64,000 nt of DNA from Lithospermum erythrorhizon (Eukaryota; Streptophyta; Magnoliopsida; Boraginales; Boraginaceae), in the NCBI GenBank assembly GCA_019722365.1, contig JADFUC010002265.1:1-64000 (forward strand). Reading direction: 5' to 3'. How positions within the stretch are numbered: position 1 is the stretch's first letter; each line of letters opens with the position of its first letter. Made by a program: the position numbers and the translations under genes. Of the stretch, positions 11,922 through 23,420 are shown one piece after another. A model generated the notes under the pieces. It searched no databases and was not told the origin of the DNA. It saw only the letters and a list, made by a program, of their open reading frames with translations.

Positions 11922-13352
11922 ATGGCAGATCAGCACCAACTTCCCTCTGTTGCTCAAAAGGTTGCTAGTCAGCTCCATTTGAGCTCTAGCATTGCCTATC
12001 AAAGACCTCACCAGAGGCAATTCAGTTATGGCAATTACAGCAATGCAGGATTGCAATACCCCATGTCACAGACCTGCCGCGCTACCCCAGATCTGTCTCT
12101 GGTTGCTGCTAATCCATCACCGGTCTTTGTCGGAGCTCCTGCAGAGAAAGGATTAACTGGATTTGCTATTGATTTTCTCATGGGTGGAGTTTCTGCAGCT
12201 GTGTCCAAAACTGCAGCAGCTCCAATTGAACGTGTGAAGCTTTTGATTCAGAACCAAGATGAGATGCTCAAGACTGGAAGGTTGTCTGAACCATACAAGG
12301 GTATTGGAGACTGCTTCAAGAGGACAATGGGAGAAGAGGGTGTTATTGCTTTATGGAGAGGAAACACTGCCAATGTCATCCGTTACTTCCCTACTCAGGT
12401 TACTATCTCTCTTCAAATCATTTCTTTGTTAGTTCTTACAAATGTATACTGATTGGTTCAATTTATGCAACAGGCCTTGAACTTTGCATTCAAGGATTAC
12501 TTCAAGAGGCTATTTAACTTTAAGAAAGACCGTGATGGCTACTGGAAGTGGTTCGCTGGTAACCTTGGTTCTGGTGGTGCTGCTGGTGCTTCCTCTTTGC
12601 TTTTTGTATACTCCTTGGACTATGCTCGTACCCGTCTTGCTAATGATGCTAAGGCAGCAAAGAAGGGTGGCGAGAGGCAATTCAATGGTCTGGTTGATGT
12701 CTACAAGAAGACTCTCAAAACTGATGGTCTTGCTGGTCTTTACCGTGGATTCAACATCTCTTGTGTTGGTATCATCGTCTACCGAGGGTTGTACTTTGGA
12801 CTGTACGACTCATTGAAGCCAGTCCTCTTGACTGGAGATTTGCAGGTTAACTTTTCTTCCTATCATTATCGTCTCATTTATTATGTTTATTACCGAGTAT
12901 TCCTTGGGGGGAGGGGGGGGATTGCATCGAGTTTCTGAAATGACAGAGTATTCTTTATGCTTCTTTATTGTTGTTTTCTATCTTGTATCAATATTCTGTA
13001 TTCTCGGTAAAATTTGCTTGCTGCTACTCACACCTGTTCTCTTATTGCTTTACAGGATAGTTTCTTTGCTAGCTTTGCTCTCGGTTGGCTCATCACCAAC
13101 GGTGCTGGTCTGGCTTCTTACCCCATTGACACAGTTCGTAGAAGAATGATGATGACATCTGGTGAAGCCGTCAAGTACAAGAGCTCCATGGATGCTTTTG
13201 CCCAGATCCTCAAGAACGAGGGTGCTAAATCTTTGTTCAAGGGTGCCGGTGCAAACATCCTTCGTGCCATAGCTGGCGCTGGTGTGCTTTCAGGTTACGA
13301 CAAGCTTCAGTTAATTGTTTTCGGAAAGAAGTATGGTTCCGGTGGTGCTTAA
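11922..13352 (+). CDS. AAC: Mitochondrial ADP/ATP carrier (adenine nucleotide translocator)
   Basis: Three coding exons join cleanly: 11922-12398, 12474-12845, 13056-13352, all introns GT-AG and phase 0, giving 381 residues. It exchanges cytosolic ADP for matrix ATP across the inner mitochondrial membrane. Residues 1 to about 75 are the Ser/Gln-rich extension typical of plant carriers and removed on import. Three carrier repeats follow, with signatures PIERVK (101-106), SLDYARTRL (206-214, Ser in place of the first Pro as in other ADP/ATP carriers) and PIDTVR (306-311). The nucleotide-carrier motif RRRMMM is at 311-316. The protein ends GKKYGSGGA. The ATG is the first after the leader-intron acceptor. 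Intron 3 contains a long G run (about 12907-12920). Length and motifs indicate an intact functional gene. Confidence 0.97.
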
Positions 13353-13829
13353 GAGTTGAGACTAAAGTGATAGCAACATTTTTACTTTACCAAACAGATG
13401 TTGATGAAATCTTCAATACTTTTATTTAAAATCGCAGCCGGCGACGTTAGTTTGTAATAATTGAATTTTGGCGGGGTTAAGACCCTTGGATATTGTTTTC
13501 TCTCTAGGAGAGGATGTTTTTGTTCCTGTGTTATTGACTATGTTGAGCATGAATAGATCAAAACCTATCTATTTTCGGAAAACCAGCCTTTAGTTCTAAT
13601 TACTATATGTGCTCATTTGTCTTTTGATGTTGTTGACAATCATTTCTTCCCTTATTATCTTCTTTGGCAATTTTTCCATTTAATATTGTGCAAGATATTA
13701 AATTGCCTATAAGGTTATTTGGTATGTGATTAATTAGTATACAAGAGTGATCATTTACACAAATAGGATGATCAATCGAAATAATAAATTGACATTTCGT
13801 GGGATCGATCAAAAATTGATTCGATCATT
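13353..13829. other. 3'UTR and spacer after the carrier gene
   Basis: The first 200-250 bases are probably the carrier 3'UTR (T-rich, ending near 13600). The remainder is AT-rich. I see no gene. Confidence 0.5.
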
Positions 13830-14156
13830 CTAATTTAGCACCCAAATGTGGGCCCCATCGAAAATTTAAAAAACAAAAAAAGGAGCTCAACAAATTGCTG
13901 CTGGGCCAAGCCTGGGCTGCCGCAAAGGGCGCGACGCAGGCACGCGTTGGTTGGCCGATAATTTTTTTACTCTCTATTTTTAAATTATTTCAGACAATAA
14001 TTAAGCAATAAAAAAAATTATACCACTATTTTATTTTTTCGGTGCCTCTATAAATGAGTTTGCAAGCCAGGTCATCGGGACACAAAAATCAAGTTTTTTA
14101 CAACCTTTTTTATTCTTCTTTTAATCACTTTTCTCTTCCGATTTTCAAGAAACTCC

Positions 14157-15096
14157 ATGGATCCTTCACAAAACTATAGTTTTTTTGCAAATTACAACTT
14201 TCCTAACCAACCATCAGATCCTAATATGCGACCTCCAAATACAAATATGCAACGCCCAGAAAATCTCAAAACACGGGGACGCAACCCAATTTTGGGTCGC
14301 AATATATGATGCCACCAAATTTTGGCATGCACTACCCGTATAATCATCCCTATATGCCGTATGGTTATCCACCTGTTCCGGGAAACAACTATGTTCCCTC
14401 TCAAATGAACTGTCCAACGACTGAACCAATTCCTGAGACAAACACACCACGTTTTAGTAGTGGATCTACTGATATCCCGGAATTTTCATCACAAAATATC
14501 TCGAAATGTCACGGAGATACCTCATAGTTTTTTACCTCCAACCCAATCATCAAAGCAAAGAAATCAACTTACGATCCCCTGAGCAATCGAAGAGAACAAA
14601 TGTTGCTAAATGGTTATTTCTATGTTAGTAATGATAGCTTAATTGGGACAAATCAAAATGCATGACACATTTTAAAAAAGAAAGTTTAGAGTACCCAAAG
14701 GAGAACTATAGATGGCAACACATGACTCGGTACAATGCAAGAGTCATCACTACAAATTAATAAAAAACTATCCATTTTTGTGGGTTGTTACGGTACTACA
14801 TACAGACGTGTAGCGGTTGGTCCGATGACGACTACATATCCAAGGGTCTGTGTTACAAGAGTCCTAAGGAAAAGTGTTTACTTGCTGAAGAATTTAAGCT
14901 GGTTCAGAATCAACCTGTATTCGACAGGCGAACAAATGCATCTCAGCAAGGATCGAAGAGGAAAAAGCATGATGATGCATTTACTAATTTTCCTCCTCAG
15001 ACGGCCCGGTATATGTGGACGCAACAAAGAAGAAAGTTAGAGCTTCATCGAGCAAATCATCGACACCCAAAGAAAAGCAAAGGAAACTTTAAATGA
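14157..15096 (+). pseudogene. Myb/SANT-like accessory protein of the Harbinger element
   Basis: The ATG at 14157 opens MDPSQNYSFFANYNFPNQPS, a Pro/Asn-rich N-terminus like those of plant Harbinger Myb-like proteins. The frame breaks at about 14307. Related words reappear in other frames: NGYFYVSNDSLIGTNQN at about 14605-14660, then GWSDDDYISKGL and EEFKLVQNQPVF in the last open part (14785-15096), which ends in a Lys-rich tail. In the family this protein binds the TIRs with the transposase. At least two frameshifts and several stops make it non-functional. Confidence 0.75.
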
Positions 15097-15799
15097 AGAC
15101 AGTTAACTAATTTAACATATGCCTGTGGAAAATCTAGAACAATCCAAAGCTACCACTGCCACAGCCTAAGTGTTGAGCACGCACGCGTTAAGAAGTTGGA
15201 GATGGTATTGACGCTAAGAACAAAGAAGAACGGATGCTATTGATGAAGTTTACTCTATAATATGTTGTCGATGAGTTGTTCCCAAACTAGTTAAGGTAGT
15301 CAGGTGTTTTATTTGGCGAAGTTCTCTGTGTTTTATTTCTAGTTCTGTGGTTTTATTTTCGAGTTGTGTGTTTTATTTTCGATTGTGTGTTCTTCTGAAT
15401 AATTTGTGGGATGTGAATGTATGTTTACTTCATTGTATCTATTCAATAAAAGCTGGATGTTGATAACGACATTTATCAGTTAGTCATAGCACACAAAATT
15501 CCAAATCTAATAATCCAATATGAATCCACTAGCTCCTATACGACACGTGATTAGTCATAGCCTAAGACACGACGTGACTAGTCATTGCCCGACATGACGT
15601 GACGAGTCATAGCACACAAAATCTAAATCTAATAATCCAAAAATGCTACCCACTAGTCTCGACATAACATGCGTGACTAGCTTATACCGACACGACGCGA
15701 CTACCACAATACGACGCTCATTATAACAAAGTAGTCACTAATTTGAATACAACTCAAAACTTAGCTCAAATCTTCTTCTTTGTATCACCCAATGGTTAC

Positions 15800-16150
15800 C
15801 TCGAACCATTTTTTAGCCTCGAAGCATGCTTTGCCATTATTCGCCAAACTACCAGATACGGGATATCGATGTCTTAGGTAAGATAATGAGGACATGCATT
15901 ATTTTACATAATATGATAGTGGAGGATGAACGGATATATTCACTAAACTGAAAAATCTCAACCGAACCATCGAACAACTGTCGAAGCTCATATCTTTCAA
16001 TGCCCAAACACAAGCTCGCACCCTCACTTTCAAGTGCATGTCTCAAGGCCGATCCGAATCGATATTCATAATGAAAGTTGCACTACGTGATAGGGCCTCA
16101 AGATATTCAATAAAGGCGATCTCGCTTTAATTACATCTCGAATAAATTTG
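15800..16150 (+). pseudogene. PIF/Harbinger transposase C-terminal remnant
   Basis: The plus strand encodes ACFAIIRQTTRYGIS, then after a frameshift GKIMRTCIILHNMIVEDERI (about 15870-15945). This matches the conserved end of PIF-type DDE transposases, where RFAIIRGPTRFW is followed by CIILHNMIVEDER. No catalytic DDE residues remain because the upstream two thirds of the gene is absent. 15100-15780 holds the accessory gene's 3' region and unrecognisable sequence. Confidence 0.75.
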
Positions 16151-16807
16151 GAACCCCCGAGTAGATTTTAAAAAAAAATCTCAAGTTTACTATGTTTTAT
16201 TATGTGTTTTATTGTATGTTTTCAATAATTTATGTATGTTTGCTTATTATGTATGTACTCAAGTTCGAGTGATGAATAATATTGTGTGTTATTTTTAAAA
16301 AATTATAATATTATTTATTGTATTAAATATTATGGGATTTTTGAAATTCAAAAAATATATATATATAATAATATTAAAATATACTTTTTAAAATATATAT
16401 GAAATAAAAAATTATTAAAATATTTAAAAATTAAAGATGTTATATATTTTTTAAAATTTTAATATTATTTATTGTATTAAATTTAATCATTATGTATATG
16501 AAATAAATAAAGAGAAATGAAAATATGGGGCGGGGTATATGTCGTGAGTGATGCTGACGAGAAAGTAATTGACACCTAAATGACACCGGCCAATAAGTGA
16601 GAAAAAAGTTTCCGAAATGTTATTTTATAAAAGTGTTCGACAGCGACAGAAGAAAAGTATCAAATTTGACACTGCATGGGTGTAATAATCCTCTTGGTTA
16701 TTGATGTTTTCCATCAAATCGGTTTGGGTACAAGAATTTAGCAAGAGGTATTCTATGTTCTTTAGCATACCCTACATTGTTGTATTCATAGATATGATAT
16801 TGTTTAG

Positions 16808-17723
16808 GTTTGGTTTAAATTCATCTTGAACTCTAAACTTTGACGAACTGGTCAATTTGCTTCTTAAACTTTCGAAATCGATCAATTTACCTGGTTAGTT
16901 TGGGGATTCCATCCAAAATTAGAGTTAAAGTTGACATTATTTCACTTTTAATGAATGACAAAACTGGAATTATACATCTTATAAAAGATTGTGAGATTAA
17001 ATTTTAAATAAGAAAATATATTTGGGCTTTAAAAATAATTTTTAAAAGAATAAATAAAGCCCCCTACCCCCTATCCCGTTAACAACCATTGCCCACCACC
17101 TTCATCATCATTCTCCATCCAAAAATAAATCTTTATTATAACTTCAAATAAGAAACCGCAATGCAATCAACTTAAATTGATTAGAATGGCTTTTGGGTGA
17201 GTTTTACAGAGGACAAGGATTCGGAAACAGAGGCAACATTTTGAATAGTTAAATATTAAAAAATGTTTGGTCCTTGACTGAATGGGAAATTGATGAGAAT
17301 TTGGCAGGTTCATTTTGATTGAGTGTCGCTGTTGCTTGTTGGGAATTGTAGGATTTGGTTTTGGGGTTGCGACTAGGTGGGATTACGAGGGTGGTGAGGC
17401 TCAGCTGTTATACACACACCCAAATAGTGTAGTAGTTGGGGGTGAAATGATTATTTTGAAGTAATAATTAAGTATTATTTATAAAAGTGACACAAATATG
17501 TTTTCTTATTAAAAATCGACCCAAAATAATGTATAATTCCGATTTTACCCTTCATTAAAACATCAAATTTGTTAATTTTAACGTCAAAAGTGGACGAAAT
17601 CCCTAAAACGACCAGTTCAGATAGTTTGGGAGGCAAACTGACCGATTTTAAAAGTTTATGAGTCAAACTGACCAATTTGTCAAAGTTCAGGGGACAGGAA
17701 GAATTTAAGTCTTTAGATTTTAG
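16808..17723. mobile_element. Non-autonomous element with long terminal inverted repeats
   Basis: The left arm (about 16808-16990, with CTTTGACGAACTGGTCAATTT) is matched by the inverse of the right arm (about 17520-17723; read inward, CTTTGACAAATTGGTCAGTT). The similarity covers at least 150 bp per arm. The interior (about 17000-17500) has no coding pattern. Long TIRs around a short non-coding core suggest a Mutator-like or foldback non-autonomous element; I cannot assign the superfamily. Confidence 0.7.
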
Positions 17724-18689
17724 AAGAAGTTAATATCATTTGTGAATAAATGTTGGTAAGGCATGCGAATGAGACTTTACTCCACCTATTTGTGATTGGA
17801 CCTTATGCCTCAAAGATGTGGGATTAGTTTTGTTTTTTGTTGCAAATCCAATGAAATATGTATTTGGTTAATTAAATGTTTACTCATCAGACTTTTGTTT
17901 AAAAAGATTTAGAATTGGACCAAACCTAATAATAAGTTAGTTAATTTAATGTTAGTATATGGGTGATCATATAGGTCTATATATCATTAGTTGTAAATTG
18001 TGATACAACAAACTCCTCTTTATAAATGCGTGTACTTCATTTGCTTCAAGGATTTCTTTATAAATGCGTGTACTTCATTTGCTTCAAGGATTTAGAAATT
18101 CATACTTGAACTTCTTTTTCTAGCACCAAAAGTAAGAAATTATCTCCAACGCCTTCAAGGGTGATTGACCACTATCGCATCCACTACAAGATCTAATCTG
18201 CTTCCACTATAAACTGGCAATTTGAGAATGCATTAGCTCAAAATGCTCTTAATGTGAAGGTCTGAAGGAGGATATAGGAGGTCGATCAACCTATCCCAGC
18301 CTTCATTTCACCAATCCCTCTACACTAACAACCAACAATTGTCAACCGCTAGTGAGGTCCAAACTCACCCTTCCGGCTCATCACTATATTTAGTACATGA
18401 ACTACGATTCTATGAATTACGCTCTAAGATCCAATATGAACAATAACTCTAGTGATCTAGAGTTACCCATCAATTTATCAATTCTTGACATATGAATGAA
18501 AATATTATAAATGTATTTTTTTAAATAATCTAAGTTATCACTATCTTAACGTATTATATCACTTCGACATGTATCCCCTTATTAATAATTGAAACATGTA
18601 ATTTCACACCATTTTATCACCACATCAATCATGAAAATACCCATCTCATAGTTGTATAAATTGGTAACACTTTAAGGCCAACTATATTC
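17724..18689. other. Intergenic region with a 38-bp tandem duplication
   Basis: No gene. A 38-bp unit beginning TCTTTATAAATGCGTG is present twice head to tail (18017-18054 and 18055-18092) with essentially no difference, so it is recent. The TATAAATG inside it could be the promoter of an LTR fragment, but no boundaries support that. Confidence 0.6.
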
Positions 18690-19330
18690 AAAATGACACT
18701 CATTTATCATAAACATAAAAAATCAACATTATGTACTAAAAATATCGTCTCTTACCCCCTTGTAATTTTCCACTACAAATGATTGCACCACTTATTCATG
18801 CAAACGAGTCAAATTCTACCGAATCCACGGAGGGTGAAATTCAGCTCGAGCAAGTTCAGTCAAAAGGTTTTGTTCCACTCGGTTGAACATCCAACCTAAA
18901 ATACAAAGCTCGATTCGGTTAGATATTAAATTCATAATGCTCACATTCTTCCTCTCCCGCCACATTTTGTAATGCTCACTCCATTCCTCTTCTCCTCCCC
19001 ATCAAAATCCATCTCCAAAATCTCATTTATTTTACTTAAATTTATTGTATATCTTCACACAAAATTAAGAAACCAAATTAGAATATTTCTCATTCGTTCA
19101 TCCTCTGAAACCCAATCTTCAATATTCTTGAAACCAAATGCAAATCAATGTACCATTTGAAGCAAATTCACTCGCAAATGATCATTACTGGACTCGTCGT
19201 AGACGGGTTAGCTTCGAGTCGTTTAGTGGCATTTTGTCCATTGTCTCAAACCCACGATCTTGAATATTATAGAATTTATTAGATTATTTAATAAATCCAA
19301 AAGTGTTATCTCATTCATTCTCTCAATATA
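18690..19330 (+). pseudogene. Truncated duplicate of the SLO1-like PPR gene (promoter and 5' end)
   Basis: 18690-19330 repeats 23215-23760, the upstream region and first about 110 codons of the PPR gene, at high identity; GGACTCGTCGTAGACGGGTT, for example, is identical in both. The coding copy starts at about 18972 and repeats MLTPFLFSSP. It has a stop near the family word KCKSMHH and further changes, and homology ceases at about 19300, at the codons equivalent to INPKV. A small internal duplication of AATGCTCAC and adjoining bases separates promoter and start. Copia LTR-like sequence begins at the break. Confidence 0.88.
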
Positions 19331-20260
19331 TTGAATATTGTAGTATTTTTTTGGTTAACTACATAACCAAAAAAAGGTATGGTATCAGAGCTACTAGGTT
19401 AATTTCAGCTAAAAAATAGATAATCAAAACCAAAATCAAACAAATCGAAATCAAACTCAAAATCAAAATACATAAGCACAAAATCAAATTAAAGTTGATG
19501 ATCCTCTGTATCTTCATAGTAGTGATCATTCCAGCTTGATACGTTACAGATTTGTTGACAAAGAGGAATTACACCTCTTGGAGTAAAGCAATGATGATTG
19601 CACTTAAATCAAGGGACAAGCTAGGATTTCTGACAGGCGAAGAAGTTGAACCTGCACCAGATTCACCTATACACAAATAATGGAGAAAGGTTAATTTGAC
19701 CTTAATTTCCTGGATGCTTAATGCTTTATCTACTAAAATAGGTAAAGGTTTCATTTTTGAATCAAATGCTAAACAACTGTGGGAGGAGATTAAGGAAGGA
19801 TATGGAGGTAGTAATAGACCTAAAGTATATGAACAAAGAATGGCTATATACTCTGCTAAACAAGGCATTAAAACTGTAACAGGATATTAATCACATTAAG
19901 AGATTTTGGGATGAGCTTGACTATTTGAAGCCAAATGTTGTGAAGGATAATGGGGAAAGAGTTATGCAGTTCATGATGGGGTTGACTGAGGATTTCGAAG
20001 CTACTAGAAATCAAGTTTTGTTGATGGAGCCATTACCTAGTATAGCTGAGACATAAAATATGTTTAGTGATATTGAGAAACAAAGATCCATACAGCATGG
20101 CATGAATGATAGCTTGAATAACTCTACAATGCAAGCTAGAGCCAGTTTTGGAAATATGAGAAGAGGAGATGATATTGATAAATCACCGTTGAAATGTGAT
20201 TTTTGTGGGAAGAGAGGGCATCTTAAGAGTGGTTGTTTTAAGTTTAAGATGATATCGTAT
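19331..20260 (+). mobile_element. Copia retrotransposon fragment (PBS and gag only)
   Basis: A perfect TGGTATCAGAGC primer-binding site is at 19380-19391, after about 50 bases of LTR-like end. The plus strand then encodes copia gag: DDPLYLHSSDHSSLI (about 19497-19541), RNYTSWSKAMMIALKSRDKL after a frameshift, then MLNALSTKIGKGFIFES and AKQLWEEIKEGYGGSNRPKV, and a zinc knuckle CDFCGKRGHLKSGC (C-x2-C-x4-H-x4-C, about 20197-20240). It stops just after the knuckle at about 20260, with no protease, integrase or RT. 20281-20350 is low-complexity AAATA repeat. Confidence 0.85.
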
Positions 20261-21021
20261 GATTTTCAAGGAATTCTGATATAAATAAATAAATAAATAA
20301 ACTAAGTTCTAAAAATGAAAAAATAAAAAATAAACAAACAAAATAAACAAAAAAAGGACATCACATGCTTTTATTGAGATTTCGACCATAATAACCAAAG
20401 AAATACATGATTGCTTCACATCAAAATGCTAATAGAAATAGATCACTATATAAGTTCAGATTAACTTCATTTAAAAACCAATTCATTTTTGGTGACGACG
20501 TCTATTCTCACTTATAAATGTTTTCTTTACGTGCTGTAGTCCAAACCCATTTAATAAAATTCAAGAATATGCCCAATGCTGACATAACCTCCAACGTGAA
20601 TATGCCAATCAAGCAAGAAGACGTTGGCATTTCAGATATCCAAATAGTTCACATTCCTCGAAATGAAAATCCACTAAAGTTGTACAAGTCTATAAATATA
20701 GTTATTTAAAGCTTGCTAGTATGATGTTGGAGTTAATATTGTACAGAACAACAACTGAGATAAAAATAAATATACAAAAAGATTGCTAAAAGAAAGAGAA
20801 CATATGCATAAATATACCTGGACAGGATGCAAACCACTTTTACGATTTCCAACTCCCTCCACCGTGATTACATGCATCCCTTCCACAGAATAAACTGGAG
20901 CCAAGCAGGCATTGATAGCATGGTGCCTATGTAGTTAATTTATTGCACGATAACTTGTTAGACTAATCCATATCAAGACTAGGATTTTAATGTTGAAAAT
21001 CAACACTTGGGAAAGGTGATA

Positions 21022-21243
21022 ACACCAGTTCTTTTTTTTTTTTTTTATTTTTTATTTTATTTTTAATACATATCAAATCCATTACATCTATCAATTCAAC
21101 AATACAAATCATAAACTCAAGAACTAGCATGTAAGAGCTTCAAACTAGTGAGGAAAACTTCCTCTAACCACTTTCCTTGCTAGCAAGAGCACTCGAACAC
21201 GGACCTCAGCCTGTAGATTGCCAAAGACGCCACATCAAAAGAA
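21022..21243 (-). mobile_element. SINE-like retroposon inside the XDH relic
   Basis: Relative to the XDH locus, GGTGATAACAATTGAAG (41440-41456) is split here by about 220 bp that ends, on the minus strand, in a long A-rich tail (plus-strand T run, 21029-21066). A B-box-like GTGTTCGAGTGC lies near its other end (about 21191-21202, minus strand). A tailed insertion at a precise break is typical of SINE retroposition. The A box is weak. Confidence 0.6.
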
Positions 21244-21342
21244 GTTGTCTTCGACAACAATTGAAGTTCTGTTATTTTGATGTGGGAAAATATACATTCA
21301 TGTAATGAATAATTTAGAATTTATACCAGTCAAACCATTAAA

Positions 21343-21560
21343 TTGCACGAACTTAAATTCCTTAGGAGACTTCATATGGATAAATCACCTGCTGTGCCTC
21401 GCTTAGAAATCATGGGACGTATCCTAACCGATGAAAGGATTGAGTTTCCTTTAAAACCATTTCAATACGAGATTCGCTATCATGCGATTCAACTAATACC
21501 GCACGTAGTAGATAAGATTAATACTCAAACTCTTTACCGCTTCGGAAATTTATACTTTTA
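21343..21560 (+). other. Foreign segment with a 72-codon open frame
   Basis: This piece replaces the part of the XDH locus that would contain exon 2. It is open throughout and encodes a charged, protein-like sequence (FLRRLHMDKSPAVPRL, then FPLKPFQYEIRYHAIQLIPH) up to the stop at 21559. I do not recognise the family. It may be a captured gene or transposon fragment, or chance. Confidence 0.35.
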
Positions 21561-22489
21561 ACTCCATTATTCTACTCCTATTTTCATTTTCATTTATTGA
21601 AAAGTCGACCCTCCTTAAAAATGATATAATTTTATGCTTTTATCTCATAATTTTTAAATCCTTAATAAAATATTTTTAAGCTTAATGATTAATATTCTAA
21701 TACTAATAAAACATTAGCCTGTAGAGTCGAATATATACTGTTTACCAACTTTATACTAACTTATATTTCCTCCATTGTTATATGAATGATATCCACTAAA
21801 TATATAACAATTACAACTTCAGTATGTACTATCTGATCAAACAGTAAAGTGGCAACATATCCAAATTTCATTCTATATATGGAAGTTAACTAAAGAAAAC
21901 GCTTAATTTTGTTTGCAGCCAAAGTATGTCGTCGCTCAATGGTAAAACTTAATCGAACTTGAAGAGGACCAAAAGCATTTAATTTATTTAGAGCGATTTT
22001 TTATTATCATTATAGAGGATCGATTGCTATATTTAACCTAAAATTACTTATATTTGACGGATAAACTTTAAAATTTCAAAATTAAGGGGGTCGCCGTTCC
22101 TTAATCTTTTCTAAATTTTGCCAATAATGTCACTTATCTCAATTTTCTTCTTATCTTAATTTCCTTGATAATATTCCATCCAATTCAATTTAACTCAAAC
22201 TTTTTATTCAACAAAAAATCAATTTACTTTAAATTATAATTCGTTCGTTTAGCTTTGTATTTATATCAAACGATCTATAAAACGAATTTGGAGCTGATTT
22301 TTGGTCCCAACTATCTATTGTAGTCCCAAATAATTTAGGATTTGTTTTGAACAAACGAAATCCTAGCTGTCATTATAAGCAGTTCCATTATGAAATCGGT
22401 TTGTATTCCTGGCTGCATAATATGCTGCTTGTGTTACTGCTCTTACCCCACAAGAACGGAATCATTTGTTTTAGCAAATAACAAGACTA

Positions 22490-23070
22490 TCCGCAGCAGC
22501 TGCCACCTGACACTTCTCTCCCCGCCACATCAGCTTAACACCCTCAAATAACACCCACTTTTTACCAACAACCTCAGGGTATCATTCAGGTGTCAAATTA
22601 CTTTTTCCCTTCCACATCACTCCAACATATATCCCATCATACTTTTCATTTCTTTTTATTTATTTCATATATATATAATTATTGGGAATTTAATAATACA
22701 ATAAATAATATTATAATTTTTTTAAAAAATAATTTTTAATAATTTAATATTTTAATTATTTTAAAAATATTTTAATAATTTTTTTAATATCGTAATGTAA
22801 AAGTGATTAAAAGAAGAATAAAAAAGTGTGTAAAACTGATTTTTTTTGTCCAAACGACAAACTTAAAGCCTATTTATGAGCTCTAAAAATAAAAAATAGT
22901 GGTGGTATTTTTTTTTGCTTAATTATTATTGTGTGTAAAAACAATTTAAAACGAGGAAAAAGAAGACCAGTCACGCTTTATTGGCCGCACAATTGGCAAC
23001 AAATTACATTTATTATTTGTCACAATGATCTAAGAAATTTTTGTTTTGTTTTTTTATTTACTAAGGCCCA
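22490..23070 (-). mobile_element. MITE derived from the Harbinger element at 13.8-16.7 kb
   Basis: Read on the minus strand, the first half matches 13.90-14.13 kb (for example AGTGATTAAAAGAAGAATAA in the inverse of both) and the second half matches 16.27-16.65 kb (TTTAATACAATAAATAATAT in the inverse of that region, and the TTGACACCT word near the end). The coding middle is absent, so it is an internal-deletion derivative of the same family. It lies between the XDH relic and the PPR promoter. Confidence 0.75.
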
Positions 23071-23420
23071 TCGAAGTTAAATAAAATTTGCTCCTCGGAT
23101 CAAATTTGGTCCCTGGCCCCACCTGGCAGGTCAAATTGACACTAATCGACCTCCTCACTGCGAAACGATCCCCTCGACAATCTCTAATCGATCCCCTCAC
23201 GCACATAGCCTAAATGCATCTACAATCACCACACTTTAATATAAAAAATCTACATTATATACCAGTAACATCATCTCTCACCCCCTTGCAATTTTCTCAA
23301 AATCACTTATTCCCCGCAAATCCAGCCAACCACCGAACTTAATTCGAGCTAATTCTGCCCACTCGCTTGAACATCAAATCTAAAAAAAAAAATTCAATTC
23401 GGTTGGATATTAAATTCATA

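Larger units (their letters stand above)
13830..16700 (+). mobile_element. Decayed PIF/Harbinger DNA transposon
   Basis: Two element-coded proteins are recognisable on the plus strand: a Myb/SANT-like accessory protein (14157-15096) and the C-terminal end of a PIF-type transposase (about 15800-16150). This is the two-gene content of plant PIF/Harbinger elements. Both are broken by stops and frameshifts, and most of the transposase is missing. The borders are supported by a shorter derivative at 22.49-23.07 kb in the opposite orientation, which matches both ends (about 13.83-14.13 kb and 16.27-16.68 kb) but lacks the middle. The right end reads TTTGACACTGCATGGGTGTAA. Exact TIRs and the 3-bp target duplication were not fixed by eye. 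Confidence 0.75.
20480..22485 (-). pseudogene. Rearranged duplicate fragments of the xanthine dehydrogenase gene
   Basis: Four blocks copy the XDH locus in the same orientation but in a different order. 20480-21010 matches 40480-40912 (exon 3 with flanking intron). 21243-21342 and 21560-22265 match 41440-41545 and 42010-42735 (intron 1 side). 22277-22356 matches 38340-38456 (intron 4 border). 22357-22485 matches parts of 39580-39770 (exon 4). Exon 2 is missing, replaced by unrelated DNA (21343-21560). The exon 3 copy (20809-20914) stays in frame and encodes [19 protein letters not shown] and ending GLHPVQ, the family consensus. Not a working gene. Confidence 0.85.

Noticed and set aside
12484..13149. 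Alternative frames over the ADP/ATP carrier exons
   Set aside because: The carrier frame joins exactly at splice sites and keeps family motifs; the other frames do not.
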